Assembly: GCA_963995505.1 (NCBI GenBank)
Contig: OZ023185.1
Span: forward strand, 186,001 to 250,000
From: Hypericum androsaemum
Taxonomy: Eukaryota > Streptophyta > Magnoliopsida > Malpighiales > Hypericaceae
Direction of reading: 5' to 3'
DNA: 64,000 nucleotides
Below, in pieces: positions 12,078 through 23,386 of this stretch (positions within the stretch are counted from its first letter, which is position 1; the number at the start of each line of letters is the position of its first letter). The notes under the pieces were generated by a model. That model was not told the DNA's origin. It saw only the letters and a program-made list of their open reading frames with translations, and did not search any database. A program made the translations under genes and the position numbers.

Positions 12078-13400
12078 TTAGTTGCCTTCTAGCAAGCTCT
12101 TCAATCTACTGCGGGCTTCCTCAGACAGGCCTGAAAACCTTAGCCTGCGCCTCTGAGGAGGACATGACTCAGAAGACTTGGGGGAGCCGAAGCATATGAC
12201 AAGTGCAGTAAGATTGTCGTTTGAATCAAGGCGAGAGGCTTCCATGACAAGTTCTCTGGCGCACAAGTCTGGATCATCATGCCGCCTAAGCCCACGACGG
12301 ATGAGGCTGACAGCAGCCTGGCTCGGCAAAACATCCCATATGCCATCGCAACCAATGATCAGGAACTCATCGTCCTCTGTTAGCATAACTTGACGAACAT
12401 CTGGATCAGCAATCAAAGGTGACGCAGAACCAAATGGGAGTTTCATAGACCAGTCTCCAAGGGCTCGCGTAACTGAAAGTTCGCCATTAACATAATCTTC
12501 ATCATCTACATAACCACCAGCCTCGACAACTCGTTCACGTTCTGGCAGGTACGAGGGCCTGTGATCCTGAGACATGTCAACGGCGACACCTTTTCGACAA
12601 AGAACTGCTCTGCAGTCGCCAGCATTTGCAATAAGTAAATGCCTCCCAATAACGAGGGCAGTCAAGGCTGTTGTTCCGCATGTACTGCTGACACTGCTTT
12701 CAGCAGCAAGGGCAACGTCCGCAAGCAGAAAAGCTTTCCTGTGGCAATTAACCAGCTGATCCAGGAAATCGGCATCAATAGTGGAAGTCTCAGGCAAATC
12801 GACGTCTTCAAAGAATAATCTCATGGCGTTTCTCTTGAGATAGGAGGCAGCAGCAGAGCCTCCATGACCATCAAAAACCGCATAGAAAGCACTGGCCCAC
12901 TTGAAGGCAGGGCCCAAGCAAGACGATAAGTCATCGATACAGATGTGCTCATCTTCCATGGAGCGCCTTGATCCAATGTCTGCGAAGCTACCAGATCGAA
13001 TACAGGGCAAAGGTATGGACGGAGCAGGTTCGGTTGCTACTGCAACGAGAGTTTCCGAGCATCTCACAACCTGAAATCAACACAGAACCAAAAAGAAGGG
13101 TAAATCGCTCGGACATTATATCAAGCACGACACAAACAAGAAACCGCGAACAAGTGGAGATACAACCAACAACACTTGGCGGATCAAGAAGATCTTCTCT
13201 CCGTGAAACCCTAAGCGGGCAAAGAGAGAGAATTTAGGGAGTGGGGGAGGATTGCATACCGTTTGGAAGCGAGAGACGTGGGGGGTAATCGCGGGAGGGG
13301 AGGCGAAGCTGTGATCCTTGGCAACCACGGTGGAGCACAATTGGATTTGGTGGTAGTTGACGTCCACCACCTCTCCCACAGATGTCTGGCTCACTATCAT
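12078..13400 (-). CDS. Protein phosphatase 2C (PP2C), Ser/Thr phosphatase
   Basis: Mn/Mg-dependent protein phosphatase of the plant PPM/PP2C family. Two exons, 13260-13400 (47 codons) and 12078-13070 (330 codons plus stop), join in phase 0 to give 377 residues. The start is ATG 13398-13400; the frame upstream has only a TTG. The short exon 1 gives a variable N-terminus. Exon 2 contains the whole catalytic core: RRSMEDEH (metal-ligand Glu86/Asp87), VFDGHGG (Asp114, Gly115), [31 protein letters not shown] and [10 protein letters not shown]. All metal-coordinating positions are conserved, so it should be active. No membrane segment or clear targeting signal is visible. It resembles the small plant PP2Cs lacking an ABA-coreceptor N-terminal extension. 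The exact clade is not assigned. Confidence 0.95.
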
Positions 13401-14451
13401 CTCCAACGGCGTCCTTCTTGTTCTTCCTAGGGTTACCAATTACAGGAGGAATCTTTCAATCTTTGTATTGCTAGTTAGCGGCACTCGGCTAGGGTTTTCC
13501 TATTTAGTTTTTTTTTTCTGCTCAGTTATTTGGTTGGAGGACTGGGTTCGCTTTGTTATGTATGGAGGTCGTTTGTTATTATTATTTATTATTATTTATA
13601 TAGGAGGTTTGGATTTGTTTCAGAGTCGGAATCGGTTTCCTTTATATTTTATAAATTGTGGGGCCCGTCCTCTTACCGGCAGAGTCCCCACCACGTGAGA
13701 ATCGTGAAATTAACTGCCTCTTTCTTTTAACTTTCCTTTTTAATATTATATTATGATTATCCTCAAGTAGTCTAGAGCAAGCAAGATGGTGTTTATTCTT
13801 TAATGGTTTCAAAAAAAAAGTGTTCATTCTTTAATTAAAACAAGTAAATTAAAGAGTTGAGGTGGCAATTGCGGCGCCTTGCATTTAGATCTGAGGTATC
13901 CGCGTGTTAGTTTCCCCATGAGCCAAGGAAGGCCGGCCTAGTAGGTTGGTGGAGATCGGAAACTGACAGTAGAGATTATCTAATCCCATTCGCAACCGGT
14001 TTTAGTGGTTAATCCTGATATAATAATAATCCACCTCGCCTTGGATTGGGTGCGGAGGTTACTCGATTTCCGGACCGTTTGGAATTTACCTGAGACGTCG
14101 GATGAGAACCATCAAGCCACAGGAAAGATCAAACGGCCACGATTCACGCGAAGGCATTTTCGGGTTTTACTACGGTGCACGCGAGTAATTAATTACTTGT
14201 TTTTCTCATATTTATTGCGACCCACACAAAAATTAATTGCCTACAATTAAATTATGTATTTTTTCTTTAATGGTGCCCATTAATTTCTAATTCTTGTTTT
14301 GTCTATTTTTAATTTTTTTGCACGCGTGATTAATTGCTTGGTTAATTGTAGCAATTAATTGTGCCATTCGTATTTTCTTTTTTGTTAGCAATTAATTGAT
14401 TGGTTTTGTGGTCGAATTAATTGTCCTTACGCTTTCTTTAGTTGCGCCCCT
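13401..14451. other. PP2C promoter region and AT-rich spacer
   Basis: The 5' leader and promoter of the PP2C gene should lie from 13401 to about 13900. The rest is AT-rich, with frequent TTAATT/AATTAATT words from 14190 onward leading into the minisatellite. No gene is seen. Confidence 0.5.
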
Positions 14452-15282
14452 TCGGGTTACGAGAATGGCAAACCCGGGTTACGAGAATGTCATGTCCGGT
14501 TACGAGAAATGCTAAACCCGATTACGAGAAATGCCAAGCCCGATTAAGAGAACGTCAGACCCGGTTACGAGAATGGCAAACCCGGGTTACAAGAATGGCA
14601 AACCAGGTTAATGTCATGCCCGGTTACGAGAATGGAAGGCCCGGGTTATGAGAATACCAATCCCGGGTTACGAGAATGGCATGCTTAGTTACGAGAATGC
14701 CAGGCTTGAGTTACGAGAATGGCAAATGCTGGTTATGAGAATGGCAAACCCGAATTACGAGAATGGCAAATGCGGGTTACGAGAATGTCATACCCGATTA
14801 CGAGAATGAAAGGCCCGGGTTACGAGAATGGCAAACTCGGGTTATGAGAATGACATGCCCAGTTACGAGAATGGAAGGTCCGAGTTACGAGAATGGAAAA
14901 TACCGGTTACGATAATGGCAAACTCGAATTACGAGAATGGCAAACACGGGATACGAGAATGCCATGCCCGATTACGAGAATGGAAGGCCCGAGTTACGAG
15001 AATGCCAAGCCCGGGTTACGAGAATGGCAAACCCGGGTTACGAGAATGGAAGGCCCGAGTTACGAGAATGCCAGGCCCAAGTTACGAGAATGGCAAATGC
15101 GAGTTACGAGAGTGGCAAACCCAAATTACGAGAATGGCAAACGCGGGTTACGAGAATGCCATGCCCGGTTACGAGAATGGAAGGCCCGGGTTATGAGAAT
15201 GGCACGCCCGATTATGAGAAATGTTAGGTCTGGGGTACGAGAATGGCACGCGCAGCTATGACTAATGACATGCTCGGTTAAT
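14452..15282. repeat. 22-bp minisatellite, about 36 copies
   Basis: Tandem copies of a unit resembling GGTTACGAGAATGGCAAACCC, mostly 22 bp and sometimes 21. Units vary at the CAAACCC half (CATGCCC, AAGGCCC) while TTACGAGAATG is nearly constant. A decayed outlying copy lies near 15345-15400. Because 22 is not a multiple of three, long frames in more than one phase cross it, all encoding the same shuffled peptides (YENG, LREW, VTRM). These are not genes. Confidence 0.95.
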
Positions 15283-15781
15283 ATTATATAAAATTTATAA
15301 AAATTTAATTAATATATTATATAATTTATTAAATAACATATCCGGTTATGTATTAATTGAATGCCCGATTACGAGAAATGACATGCCCTATTAATATTTA
15401 ATAAAAATTATAACTAATTAATTAAATGATTAACTAAAAGGCAAAATAAATGAATTAATTATTTAAATAACAAAAAAAATCAAGTGGATCCTGTACTAAA
15501 TATCAAAACTCGTATCATGAAACTATTTAAATATTTAAGCCTACCGCTTCATTTGGATGGGGATCGGGGCCCACCTATACAACACAACAAAACAAGCGAG
15601 CGTGTCAAACAGACACGAATCCTTTTACCATTTTGCCCCTATTCCGAACGACCCAGAATATGGGCCCTCCGAACCCAATCCATCCTCCTCTTCATAAATC
15701 TGATTAACCCACTTCGCAGGCATCGCTTTCGTTCAAGTGCCCCCGTATATTCGAAGCCACGTTTACTGAAAAAACCCTTCA
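15283..15781. other. AT-rich spacer between minisatellite and MITE
   Basis: Poly-A/T-rich remnant of the array followed by unique DNA. No gene or RNA is recognised. Confidence 0.45.
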
Positions 15782-15790
15782 ATTTAATAA

Positions 15791-16661
15791 GGGAAAAGTC
15801 TACTTTCGTACCCTGTGGTATCGACCAAAATTACTTTAGTACCCTGTGGTAAAAAACCGATCAATCGAGTCATACTTATTCCAATTAACATCAAAAAGGG
15901 CCTCGGGCAGCTGCCCGGAGCTGCCCGAACCTACCCGAGCGCTGCCCGGGCCACGTGGCCAGCCACGTCACCAATTTTGATGACGTGGCGCCACGTCACC
16001 AATTCTCCTCCTCCTCCGATTTTCCTCCTCCTCCTCCTCCGCCTCCTCCTCCTCTGCGTTCCTCCTCCTCCTCCTCCTCCTCCTCCTCCTCCTCCTCCCC
16101 GCGTCCTCCTCCTCCTCCTCCTCCTCCCCGCGTCCTCCTCCTCCTCCTCCGCCTCCTCCTCCTCCGCGTCCCCCTCCTCCTCCTCCTCCTCCTCCTCCTC
16201 CTCCTCCTCTCCTCCTCCTCCCCGCGTCCCCCTCCTCCTCCGCGTCCTCCGCGTCCTCCTCCTCCGCGTCCTCCTCCTCCCCACGCCCCCCTCCTCCTCC
16301 GCGTCCTCCTCCTCCCCGCGTCCCCCTCCTCCTCTCCTCCTCCTCCCCGCGTCCCCCTCCTCCTCTCCTCCTCCTCCCCGCGTCCTCCTCCCCCTCCTCC
16401 TCTCCTCCTCCTCCTCCTCCCCGCGTCCTCCTCCTCCTCCCCGCCTCCTCCTCCTCCTCTTGGTGACGTGGCGCCACGTCATCAAAATTGGTGACGTGGC
16501 TGGCCACGTGGCCCGGGCAGCGCTCGGGTAGGTTCGGGCAGCTGCCCGAGGCCTTTTTTGATGTTAATTGGAATAAGTATGACTCGATTGATCGGTTTTT
16601 TACCACAGGGTACTAAAGTGATTTTGGTCGATACCACAGGGTACGAAAGTGGACTTTTCCC
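15791..16661. mobile_element. Mutator-like MITE with a (TCC)n core, 871 bp
   Basis: Inverted arms of about 200-214 bp (15791-16004 and 16461-16661) start GGGAAAAGTCTACTTTCGTA and enclose a core built of TCC triplets. A perfect 9-bp duplication, ATTTAATAA, flanks it at 15782-15790 and 16662-16670. The terminal GGGAAAAGTC and the 9-bp duplication match the MITE at 10663, so both belong to one MULE-derived family. The arms carry several ACGT-core words (CCACGTGGC, TGACGTGGC, GCCACGTCA). No transposase is encoded. Confidence 0.93.
16005..16460. repeat. (TCC)n tract with GCG interruptions, 456 bp
   Basis: Strand-asymmetric tract of TCC/CTC triplets broken by CGCG-containing units (TCCCCGCGTCC). 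All frames are open, giving spurious Pro/Ser/Leu- or Glu/Arg/Gly-rich proteins. It fills the core of the MITE. Confidence 0.97.
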
Positions 16662-16670
16662 ATTTAATAA

Positions 16671-17053
16671 TTAACCTAACCTACTAATCCTCATTCTAAC
16701 ACACACGTTTATCCATACGCCAACTAGTAATCAAAGTGGTTTTTCTTCGCAAGTTACAACCTCTCTTTTGTCAACTATCTTTATAAAATACTTATATAAA
16801 AAACCATCTTTATAAATGAGATAATAATTGGTTTGGCCGACAACGTAAAACCTAATATATCATCAACCTTTTGACCATTTCTTCATCCCTTTTGCATTAG
16901 CGTCCGTAATGGCAATACATTTGCATTGGGCCAGGCTAACTCGGAGTAAGAAAGAGACGGGGTTCTATTTGTTATATAATTAATTAATCCCTTCTTAATT
17001 CATCGACCCGGGGATTGATCATCATAATATTGAAGATGGTTGGTGGGCCTCAG
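16671..17053. other. Galactosyltransferase 3' flank
   Basis: AT-rich sequence that probably includes the 3' untranslated region of the galactosyltransferase. Nothing else is seen. Confidence 0.45.
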
Positions 17054-19731
17054 CTACTCGCAGCAAATGGGCTTTTGGTGGTTCCGGAGGTTGTCCCACA
17101 GACACAATACCAACCTTGGGCTCTGGTAGTGGGCCAGAATGTAATTCGATTCACATCCAGCGTTGTTGAACCTAGGGTCATTTACGTAATTCACTTGTCG
17201 CCCGCTCTTCTTGTACTGTTGGATCCAAATCCCCACTGCAACGTCCTCCAGCTTAAACAACTGCAAACGCAAAGCACATTTCTACGTCTAAGCCAAATAA
17301 AGGGGGGAAATGCGTGATCGTTTTGGAGGATGAGATTGATTACCTTGAGTTCCCTCTTGCCATGGCCTCGGACAATAAATTTCGCGAGATCCTGTGACAG
17401 AACGTATCCTGGGCCGTGCGCCCATGGCGGGTACGAATCGTGTGGCCATTCCTAAACACAGATCAAAAACACTCCTTATCAATTGCTTGCAGAAATGCCA
17501 GGCCAAAAGATCCACGAGGGGTAGGATTAGTCTTGGAAGAAAAAATCCGAAACATTTCAACTGTTGTAGACCACACAAAAAAAAAAAGAAAAGAAAGTGA
17601 AACTTGCAGAAGTTACCTTTTCGCTTATATACCACTTGCTGTCCGCATCCCTGTGAGGGGAGGAATCAAATGACATACGGCCATACAAGAGGGCCCTGGA
17701 TGCTTGTCCCTTGAGGCTCGCAAGAACTTCGTCAATCCGAACAAATGCGTCGTCATCTGTCTTCATGATGTACTTAGCTGGGAGGACCTTCGTCTGCATG
17801 TTCAACTAACTAAATTCATCATCAATTCATGCCACACCGGTCTAAGGGAATTACAGCAATGGCACAAGTTTTCTGTTATTATACCCCCATAATACAGATC
17901 GCAACCGTTTTTAAGCTAATCAGGCTGTAGTAATCGACAAAAGGCATCAACTGGATATCACCGTAAGCCTGGGCTTCCTTCCACAATTCCAGATTTACTT
18001 GACTGCTTTTATGCTGCAGGCAAAAAATCACCAGATTCGACTATTGCTCAAATAAAATAACAAGGGGACCACAAGAATCGTCCTTGTGAGACGAACAGAA
18101 GACCTACTCTTATAGATTGAAGTACGTAAAACCGAATAGTAGGTCATTAAGGAGGGCTTTATTTGTTTAGCAAGGAAATAGCAGTTCTGAAGATATTTAT
18201 GAGACCAATCACCACTTACAAGGCCGATGAAAAACCTGACAGCTACATCCCCTGATCTTACGGCTTCATATTGCATCCAAGACCTTCTTAGGGCCATACG
18301 GCGCTCAAAGTTGTTTCCAGTAGAGAATACCCCGACCAACATGACGAGTTTCTGCTTTGTTACCGGTGAAGCTTTAAGAAGGTCAAGATCAACTATTATA
18401 TCATGATCTTCAGAAACAGGCAACCCGTTGGCCAAGGCAGATAATATTTCCAGATTACCAGCCACTCGAACTCCACTTGCAGACCATGGATCAAGTTTCT
18501 ATATAGAACAGGAGACAAAGCAAAACAATGGAGGTGTAAACAAAGAAAAAGGACAGTTACTTGCAAATATTGAAAAGCAAATCGCTGAAATTTCATACCT
18601 TACCTCCCGATAAGCAAAAGACGTTTCATGCCTTCCATTAACGGTCATATGAAAGCCATCCATACCAACCCATAATGTAACGGTGAAGGGACTGCCCTCA
18701 GCAAATGGGAAGCTGCCAGTGGCGTGAGAACTTCCATCAGATACATTAGACACCGCAGCAGAGAGACTCAAGTTTGCATTCTCTTTCGCATTGCTCCTGA
18801 GAACTTGTTCGTTGCAAAGGACGAGCCCATCTACTGCAATTCAGCGCACAGATCAGAGTGTAGTGAGAGAATCTTTCCCCAATTTCACACGGGATCAACA
18901 AGGACGGAAAGAGACTGCTCGATAGGCGAAAACAAGAGTTTTACCTGTTCGGCTGTTGGAAGATGCATGAGCAGGACATCTTTCCTCTTTGCCCCACCCA
19001 CTTTCCTCAGTCCAGGTATTCTGTACAACAAAGGGCTCCTCTGTCATATTGTCACCAGGCAGGCTAACATTAGAATGCCATACTAAAGGGACCTCGGACT
19101 CCTCCGCAAATGGTGATCCTACTAATTCAATTTGAAAGCTCCCTCCCTTCCCATCAGGAATACCTACTAACGAAATGGAAGAATCTTCGACTAAACCACA
19201 TGGGAGATCCAATATCCTTCTACTTCTTGACCGGGATGAATTCACCATGCTCACTGAATAAGGACAATTTTGGTCATTGTCCTCCTCGTGCTTAATTGCT
19301 GACAGTAAATCCTTCCATGCTTTGGCTGCCTCTTTAATTCCTTGAGCTGTTTCAGGCAAAGCATCAGATCTTGACAACAGTAGACGCATTTTGGCCCAAG
19401 AATTCAACACCGTTGACTCTTGTGCTGATAAATTGTGAGGAGCATACAGATAATCGAGTCCTTCAACATTAACAAGCTGAGGCTTTACTGCTACTACTAC
19501 TACTTTCTGTGCCTCCAGTTCGGGTGGACTATAAGGAGCATTATTTGCCTGCCGCTGAGATTCACTCTCCGGATGAGTTCTAAAAAATTCATATGCTGAT
19601 TGCCTCTTCTGTGGCTTGTTTCCCATCAAGCTATAACTGAAAACCAGGATTACTGCAAGTACTACAATCACTATGCCACCAGACCATTTCTTCATTGCAA
19701 AGGAAGATAGACCTTTTTTGGAAGATTTCAT
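17054..19731 (-). CDS. GALT-type beta-1,3-galactosyltransferase (GT31, galectin domain)
   Basis: Golgi type II membrane enzyme that transfers galactose. Plant members with this layout make Lewis-a structures on N-glycans (GALT1) or galactosylate arabinogalactan hydroxyproline. Seven exons: 18945-19731, 18604-18833, 18220-18498, 17885-18013, 17617-17793, 17344-17451 and 17054-17260, all GT-AG and in phase, give 638 residues. A transmembrane anchor lies at about 18-36, and the galectin-like domain spans about 177-365 ([24 protein letters not shown]). The GT31 domain runs from [19 protein letters not shown] through MKTDDDAF, with the metal-binding DDD at 488-490. It ends at AHYQSP and a C-terminal ICCE. 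I start at ATG 19731; ATG 19695 (MKKWSGG) aligns better with GALT1-like starts and would give 626 residues. It is closest, from memory, to the GALT1/GALT3 pair. Confidence 0.93.
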
Positions 19732-20424
19732 CTTGCAAATACAAAGGGGAATCAAAATTCAGTTCCCAACAGGACAAGCAGGAGTAAGCATGAGGCTGCA
19801 AGGAAGATAAACCGCTTGAGCATATAAATAAAATACCTGCAGCAACCAACCATAGGAAAAAAGAAGAGACCTTTACCCAAGTTTTCAAAATGAAACAGGC
19901 ACGCACAACGTGGATGAAAATATTGGGTACTGTACTAACTAAACAAGTAACTGCATCTGCTGATACAAACAAACAAGTAGTTTATCGGAGAGAGAGAGAG
20001 AGAGAGGTCAAGCTAAAAAGGACTACCCGATACTCAATCTAAGTAGCATAACCCAACAAAAGCATTAGGCAACATCCTAGAACTAGGACTTACTAAATCG
20101 AACCGCAGGAGGGCCAGTTAGTAGATCTCAATCTAAGAAAACACCAACCCCCCCAAGGCTCAAAACTTTACAGATTAGAAGAAGAAGAGGTGGAACTACT
20201 TGGGAACCAACTGCGCTCTCACGAGTAGCTTCTGGGTTGAGGGAGCTCAAAGTTGTCGTCTTTGAGGTGACATGTCGTTTTCAGTTGGCGAGTCTGAGTC
20301 GAGTTAAGTTGAGTTGAGTTCAAGTTACTATGTTTGGGTTTTTTTACCTAAATGGTATTGCGGTAGAAAAGTTTTACGAATACGGAATCCGAAAAAAAGT
20401 ATGGTGTCCTCCTAGGTAGGGCTG
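19732..20424. other. Galactosyltransferase upstream region
   Basis: Probable leader and promoter of the galactosyltransferase. It contains a (GA)n tract at 19987-20007 and a short GAGTT-rich patch near 20290-20325. No gene is seen. Confidence 0.5.
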
Positions 20425-20514
20425 GCCAGAGTACGACTTCCGAGGTCGTATTTAGCCAGAATACGATTCAGAAAATCGTGTTTTGACAAAGTACGACATA
20501 AGAGGTCGTATTGT
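20425..20514. repeat. Three 30-bp repeats, each a small hairpin
   Basis: Three consecutive 30-bp units (20425-20454, 20455-20484, 20485-20514). Each contains an inverted repeat: TACGAC...GTCGTA in units 1 and 3, and ACGATT...AATCGT in unit 2. The stem is compensated rather than copied, because unit 2 changed on both sides. It abuts the solo LTR. Confidence 0.75.
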
Positions 20515-20675
20515 GGTAATTAGTGTTATGAATTCAGCAACTAGAGAACAAGATCGCACAAAGAACACGGACACAAGAGTTTACGTAGTTCGGCCTAATG
20601 CATACGTCCACGGAGAGAGAGGAGAACTTTTATTGATGAGTTTTCGAGCCACAAAGCCATACAAACACAAGTAAG

Positions 20676-22155
20676 TGATGAGTGTGTAAACGCTCAGTTA
20701 TTTGCTAAGTAGTTTGTATATTTAAGTCGTTGTTCCGTTTGTTTTATTCTCACTCTATTAAGTTTTTGGTTGTTTTAATGCTTTCGTATGATGGAGTGGG
20801 CTTTTACCGTTCGTGATGTATTTTGTTAGGAATTTGGAGCGGTTCGTGGGCACGTGGATCAAGGGTTGGACGACAGAACGACGCAGGCGGGAAGCTAGTC
20901 GAGCTCCCCGTCGCCAGTTGACTAGCGATCGCTAGTCGAGCTCCCCGTCGCCAGTTGACTAGCGATCGCTAGTCGAGCTCCCCGTCGCTAGTGAACTGGC
21001 GACCGCTAGTCGGGAGTTACAGAGATTTGCGAAGACGCGAACTGGCGGCCGCAAGTCAACTAGCGGTCGCTAGTTCGCCCAAGGCAGCTTTAGTCGGGCT
21101 TCCTATTTAATTGTGATTTCGGATTCGCTTAAGGAATTATTCGACTTTTAGCCTCCTGTTTCGGCTTTAGGACTTAAGTTATAATATTTTATATTGTTAC
21201 TTGACCGACAAGACTTCCAATTTAGCCTAACCTCCTCTAGGTTTTCCCAATTTCGGGAAAGACTTGTGGCTATATATATGCCATAGCCTATACGGTTCGG
21301 ACAGTTTTTGTACGACGGCAACTGGGCACAGCTTGGAGCTTAATAAAAAGTCACGATTCCAATTAACTACGGGGAGAAGGGTTGGCAAGGCTTGACCATC
21401 ACGACTAAGCTTTTTCTTCCTCTATCTTTTATGTTAATTGATATCATGTTCTTCGTTAATCTTTTGTGCTTTGTTAACATGATTAGCGAGTAGTTCTCTT
21501 GCGAGTGCGATGCCCTAATTATGTGATTACTCGTCTATGTTAGCTATGGTTTGATTATCTTTCGTAGTAGTTGTCAATTGATGATCTTAATGCTTAATCT
21601 AACTTGATCACTTAGATTATGATTTTAGTTGATAATAATGGACCGGAAGGCATTAGAATCAACGGAAGAGTCAATTGACATGTCTTAAGGTATTAATGAG
21701 GAATCTTGATACTAAGGGATAACCCGATAGGAGTTAACTTCATAATTGAGTTTAGTTTAATTCTTGGTCTAATTAATGAGCGGAAGCGTTGATTAGTAAT
21801 CATGAACTACTGTAGCTTAGTTTTGTCACCCTAATGAGCGGAAGCGTTAGGGAGATGCATTAGAACACTCCGGGTACTAGTTAGAACTTCATAAAAACCA
21901 TAGTCTCGACATAGATGGGTAGTCCATAAGGGTATCGTGCTCGTTTATCTCCATTGATTTATAACTCGTCTTTTATTTACGTTTTCGATCTCGTTTATTT
22001 ACTTGCGACCTTTCACAACGTTATAAAACTTTAATTTTCCTGCTTCACATAATTATTTGCCTTGATTTAGTGTTCAACCCTCAGTTCTAAGAACCTTACT
22101 TACCACTATACTATTTGCTTGTGCGTTTAATTGCTTATCAATTTTGCGTACATCA
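20676..22155 (+). mobile_element. Nested solo LTR, 1,480 bp
   Basis: Starts TGATGAGTGTGTAAACGC and ends GCGTACATCA. Perfect 5-bp duplication, GTAAG, at 20671-20675 and 22156-22160. No coding domain, primer site or second LTR. It contains the 37-bp palindromic repeats at 20894-21004 and a TATATATA promoter-like site near 21272. It shares its starting TGATGAGTGTG with the antisense insertion at 3215-4611. Confidence 0.92.
20894..21004. repeat. 37-bp tandem repeats with a perfect 18-bp palindrome
   Basis: Three units (20894-20930, 20931-20967, 20968-21004). The junctions create the perfect palindrome GACTAGCGATCGCTAGTC at 20920-20937 and 20957-20974. Related half-sites (CTAGCGGTCGCTAG) continue to about 21090. 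Confidence 0.92.
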
Positions 22156-22262
22156 GTAAGCTATCTATGTCAAATTAGGAGTCCAAAAGCTAGTCCGAAT
22201 AGACTAGGAAACAAGCCCACAAATCGTTTCCTCTTTAATTTCTCGACATCTCTAACAATTAG

Positions 22263-22908
22263 ATTGTTGGTGGAAAAGGGGTACAAGAACGTCAAGTAAC
22301 CCAAGACAGTCCGGAGTGATCATCCCAAGGTCGGCCTAACAGAATGGGTGAAAAAAGAGCTAAAGAACCTTAGACGTTCGATCTAAAGGAGAGGGGAAAA
22401 AAAGAACTACGGACTAAGAAAAAATATAAGTAACGATAGTGTTGTTTGATGTGTTGGTGATGTCCTGGTCTCGTGCCCGTGCCCTCCTTATACAGACGAT
22501 GCCAACCGCCTCAAACGATGCCAACTAGGCTCCAGCTCATGATCAGAAACCGAAACTGCTTTAGACAACGCCAACTTGGCTTCCGACTCATGATGAGAAA
22601 CACAACCCGCCTTAGTCATATTGATGACGCCAACTTGGCTTCGGCTTATTATGAAAAACACAAACCACCTTAGTCATATCGATACTTAAACTGCCTTAAT
22701 CACATTAAGGACGCCGACCTAGCTCATAATGAAAAACCTGAACCGCCTTAGTCATATCGGTGATGCCAAATTGGCTCCGGCTCATGATGAGAAATTCGAA
22801 CCGCCTTAGTCATCTTACTATAATAATGTAAACCTCTCTTTTTGCTTTGATCCGGCACCCCAAAAATGTCAAAAATACGCTCTAGGTGGGTTCGTCAACG
22901 TGGGATCC
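22263..22908. repeat. Spacer with 55-60-bp minisatellite (about 22495-22812)
   Basis: Five or more diverged tandem units with the skeleton ACGCCAACTTGGCTCC, GCTCATGATGAGAAAC and CCGCCTTAGTCATATC. The same unit reappears at 25668-25790 beyond the copia element and the ARM pseudogene, so one array was probably split. Bases 22263-22494 show no gene. Confidence 0.75.
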
Positions 22909-23184
22909 TGTTATGAATTCAGCAAATAGGGAACAAAATGCGCAAAGAACACGGAACAAGAGAATTACGTGGTTCGGCCTAATGCCTACATCCACTGAGA
23001 GAAAGGAGAACTTTTATTGATGAGTTTTCGAGCCACAAAGCCATACAAAACCTTAGGGTAACATGCCTTTATATAGAGGCAAACCCTTGGTGTACAAGTA
23101 ACCTATCTAGGTCAGATTAGGAGTCCAAAACCTAGTCAGAATAGGAATAGGAATAAGTCTTTCCTATTTCTCGCCATCCCAACA
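22909..23184 (-). repeat. 3' LTR of the copia element
   Basis: 276 bp with TG...CA ends when read on the minus strand (TGTTGGGATGGCG ... TTCATAACA). The purine tract lies next to it at about 23185-23200. Confidence 0.92.
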
Positions 23185-23386
23185 ATCTCCACCTTGGCGA
23201 GAAATCATCTCGTGGAAGAACCATGAAGCTCCACCCGAACTTCAACAAACTCCACCTTGACAAAACACCGCCCCATGAAGAACCATGAGATCTTGCAAAA
23301 CTAATCCGACTCCACTGACTCCATCTCGGACCATAGATAACTGCATCAATAAGACCATCTCTACTTTCTCTTCACCTTTTGTTCAA

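Larger units (their letters stand above)
20524..22257 (-). mobile_element. Solo copia-type LTR, split by a later insertion
   Basis: The outer parts (20524-20675 and 22161-22257) together match the LTRs of the copia element at 22909-24852. Both start TGTTATGAATTCAGCAA on the plus strand and end with ...CTAACA. A perfect 5-bp duplication, ATTAG, flanks it at 20519-20523 and 22258-22262, which proves a solo LTR left by recombination. The right part is more diverged than the left. The middle is a second solo LTR with its own target duplication. Confidence 0.9.

Noticed and set aside
14442..15261. Overlapping plus-strand frames of 69-122 codons with repeated LREW/YENG peptides
   Set aside because: The 22-bp minisatellite is read in more than one phase; the same peptides appear in all, so no frame is selected.
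15815..16606. Several long open frames of Pro/Ser/Leu or Glu/Arg/Gly on both strands
   Set aside because: They are translations of the TCC triplet tract and the inverted arms of a MITE; every frame is open because the repeat lacks stops.
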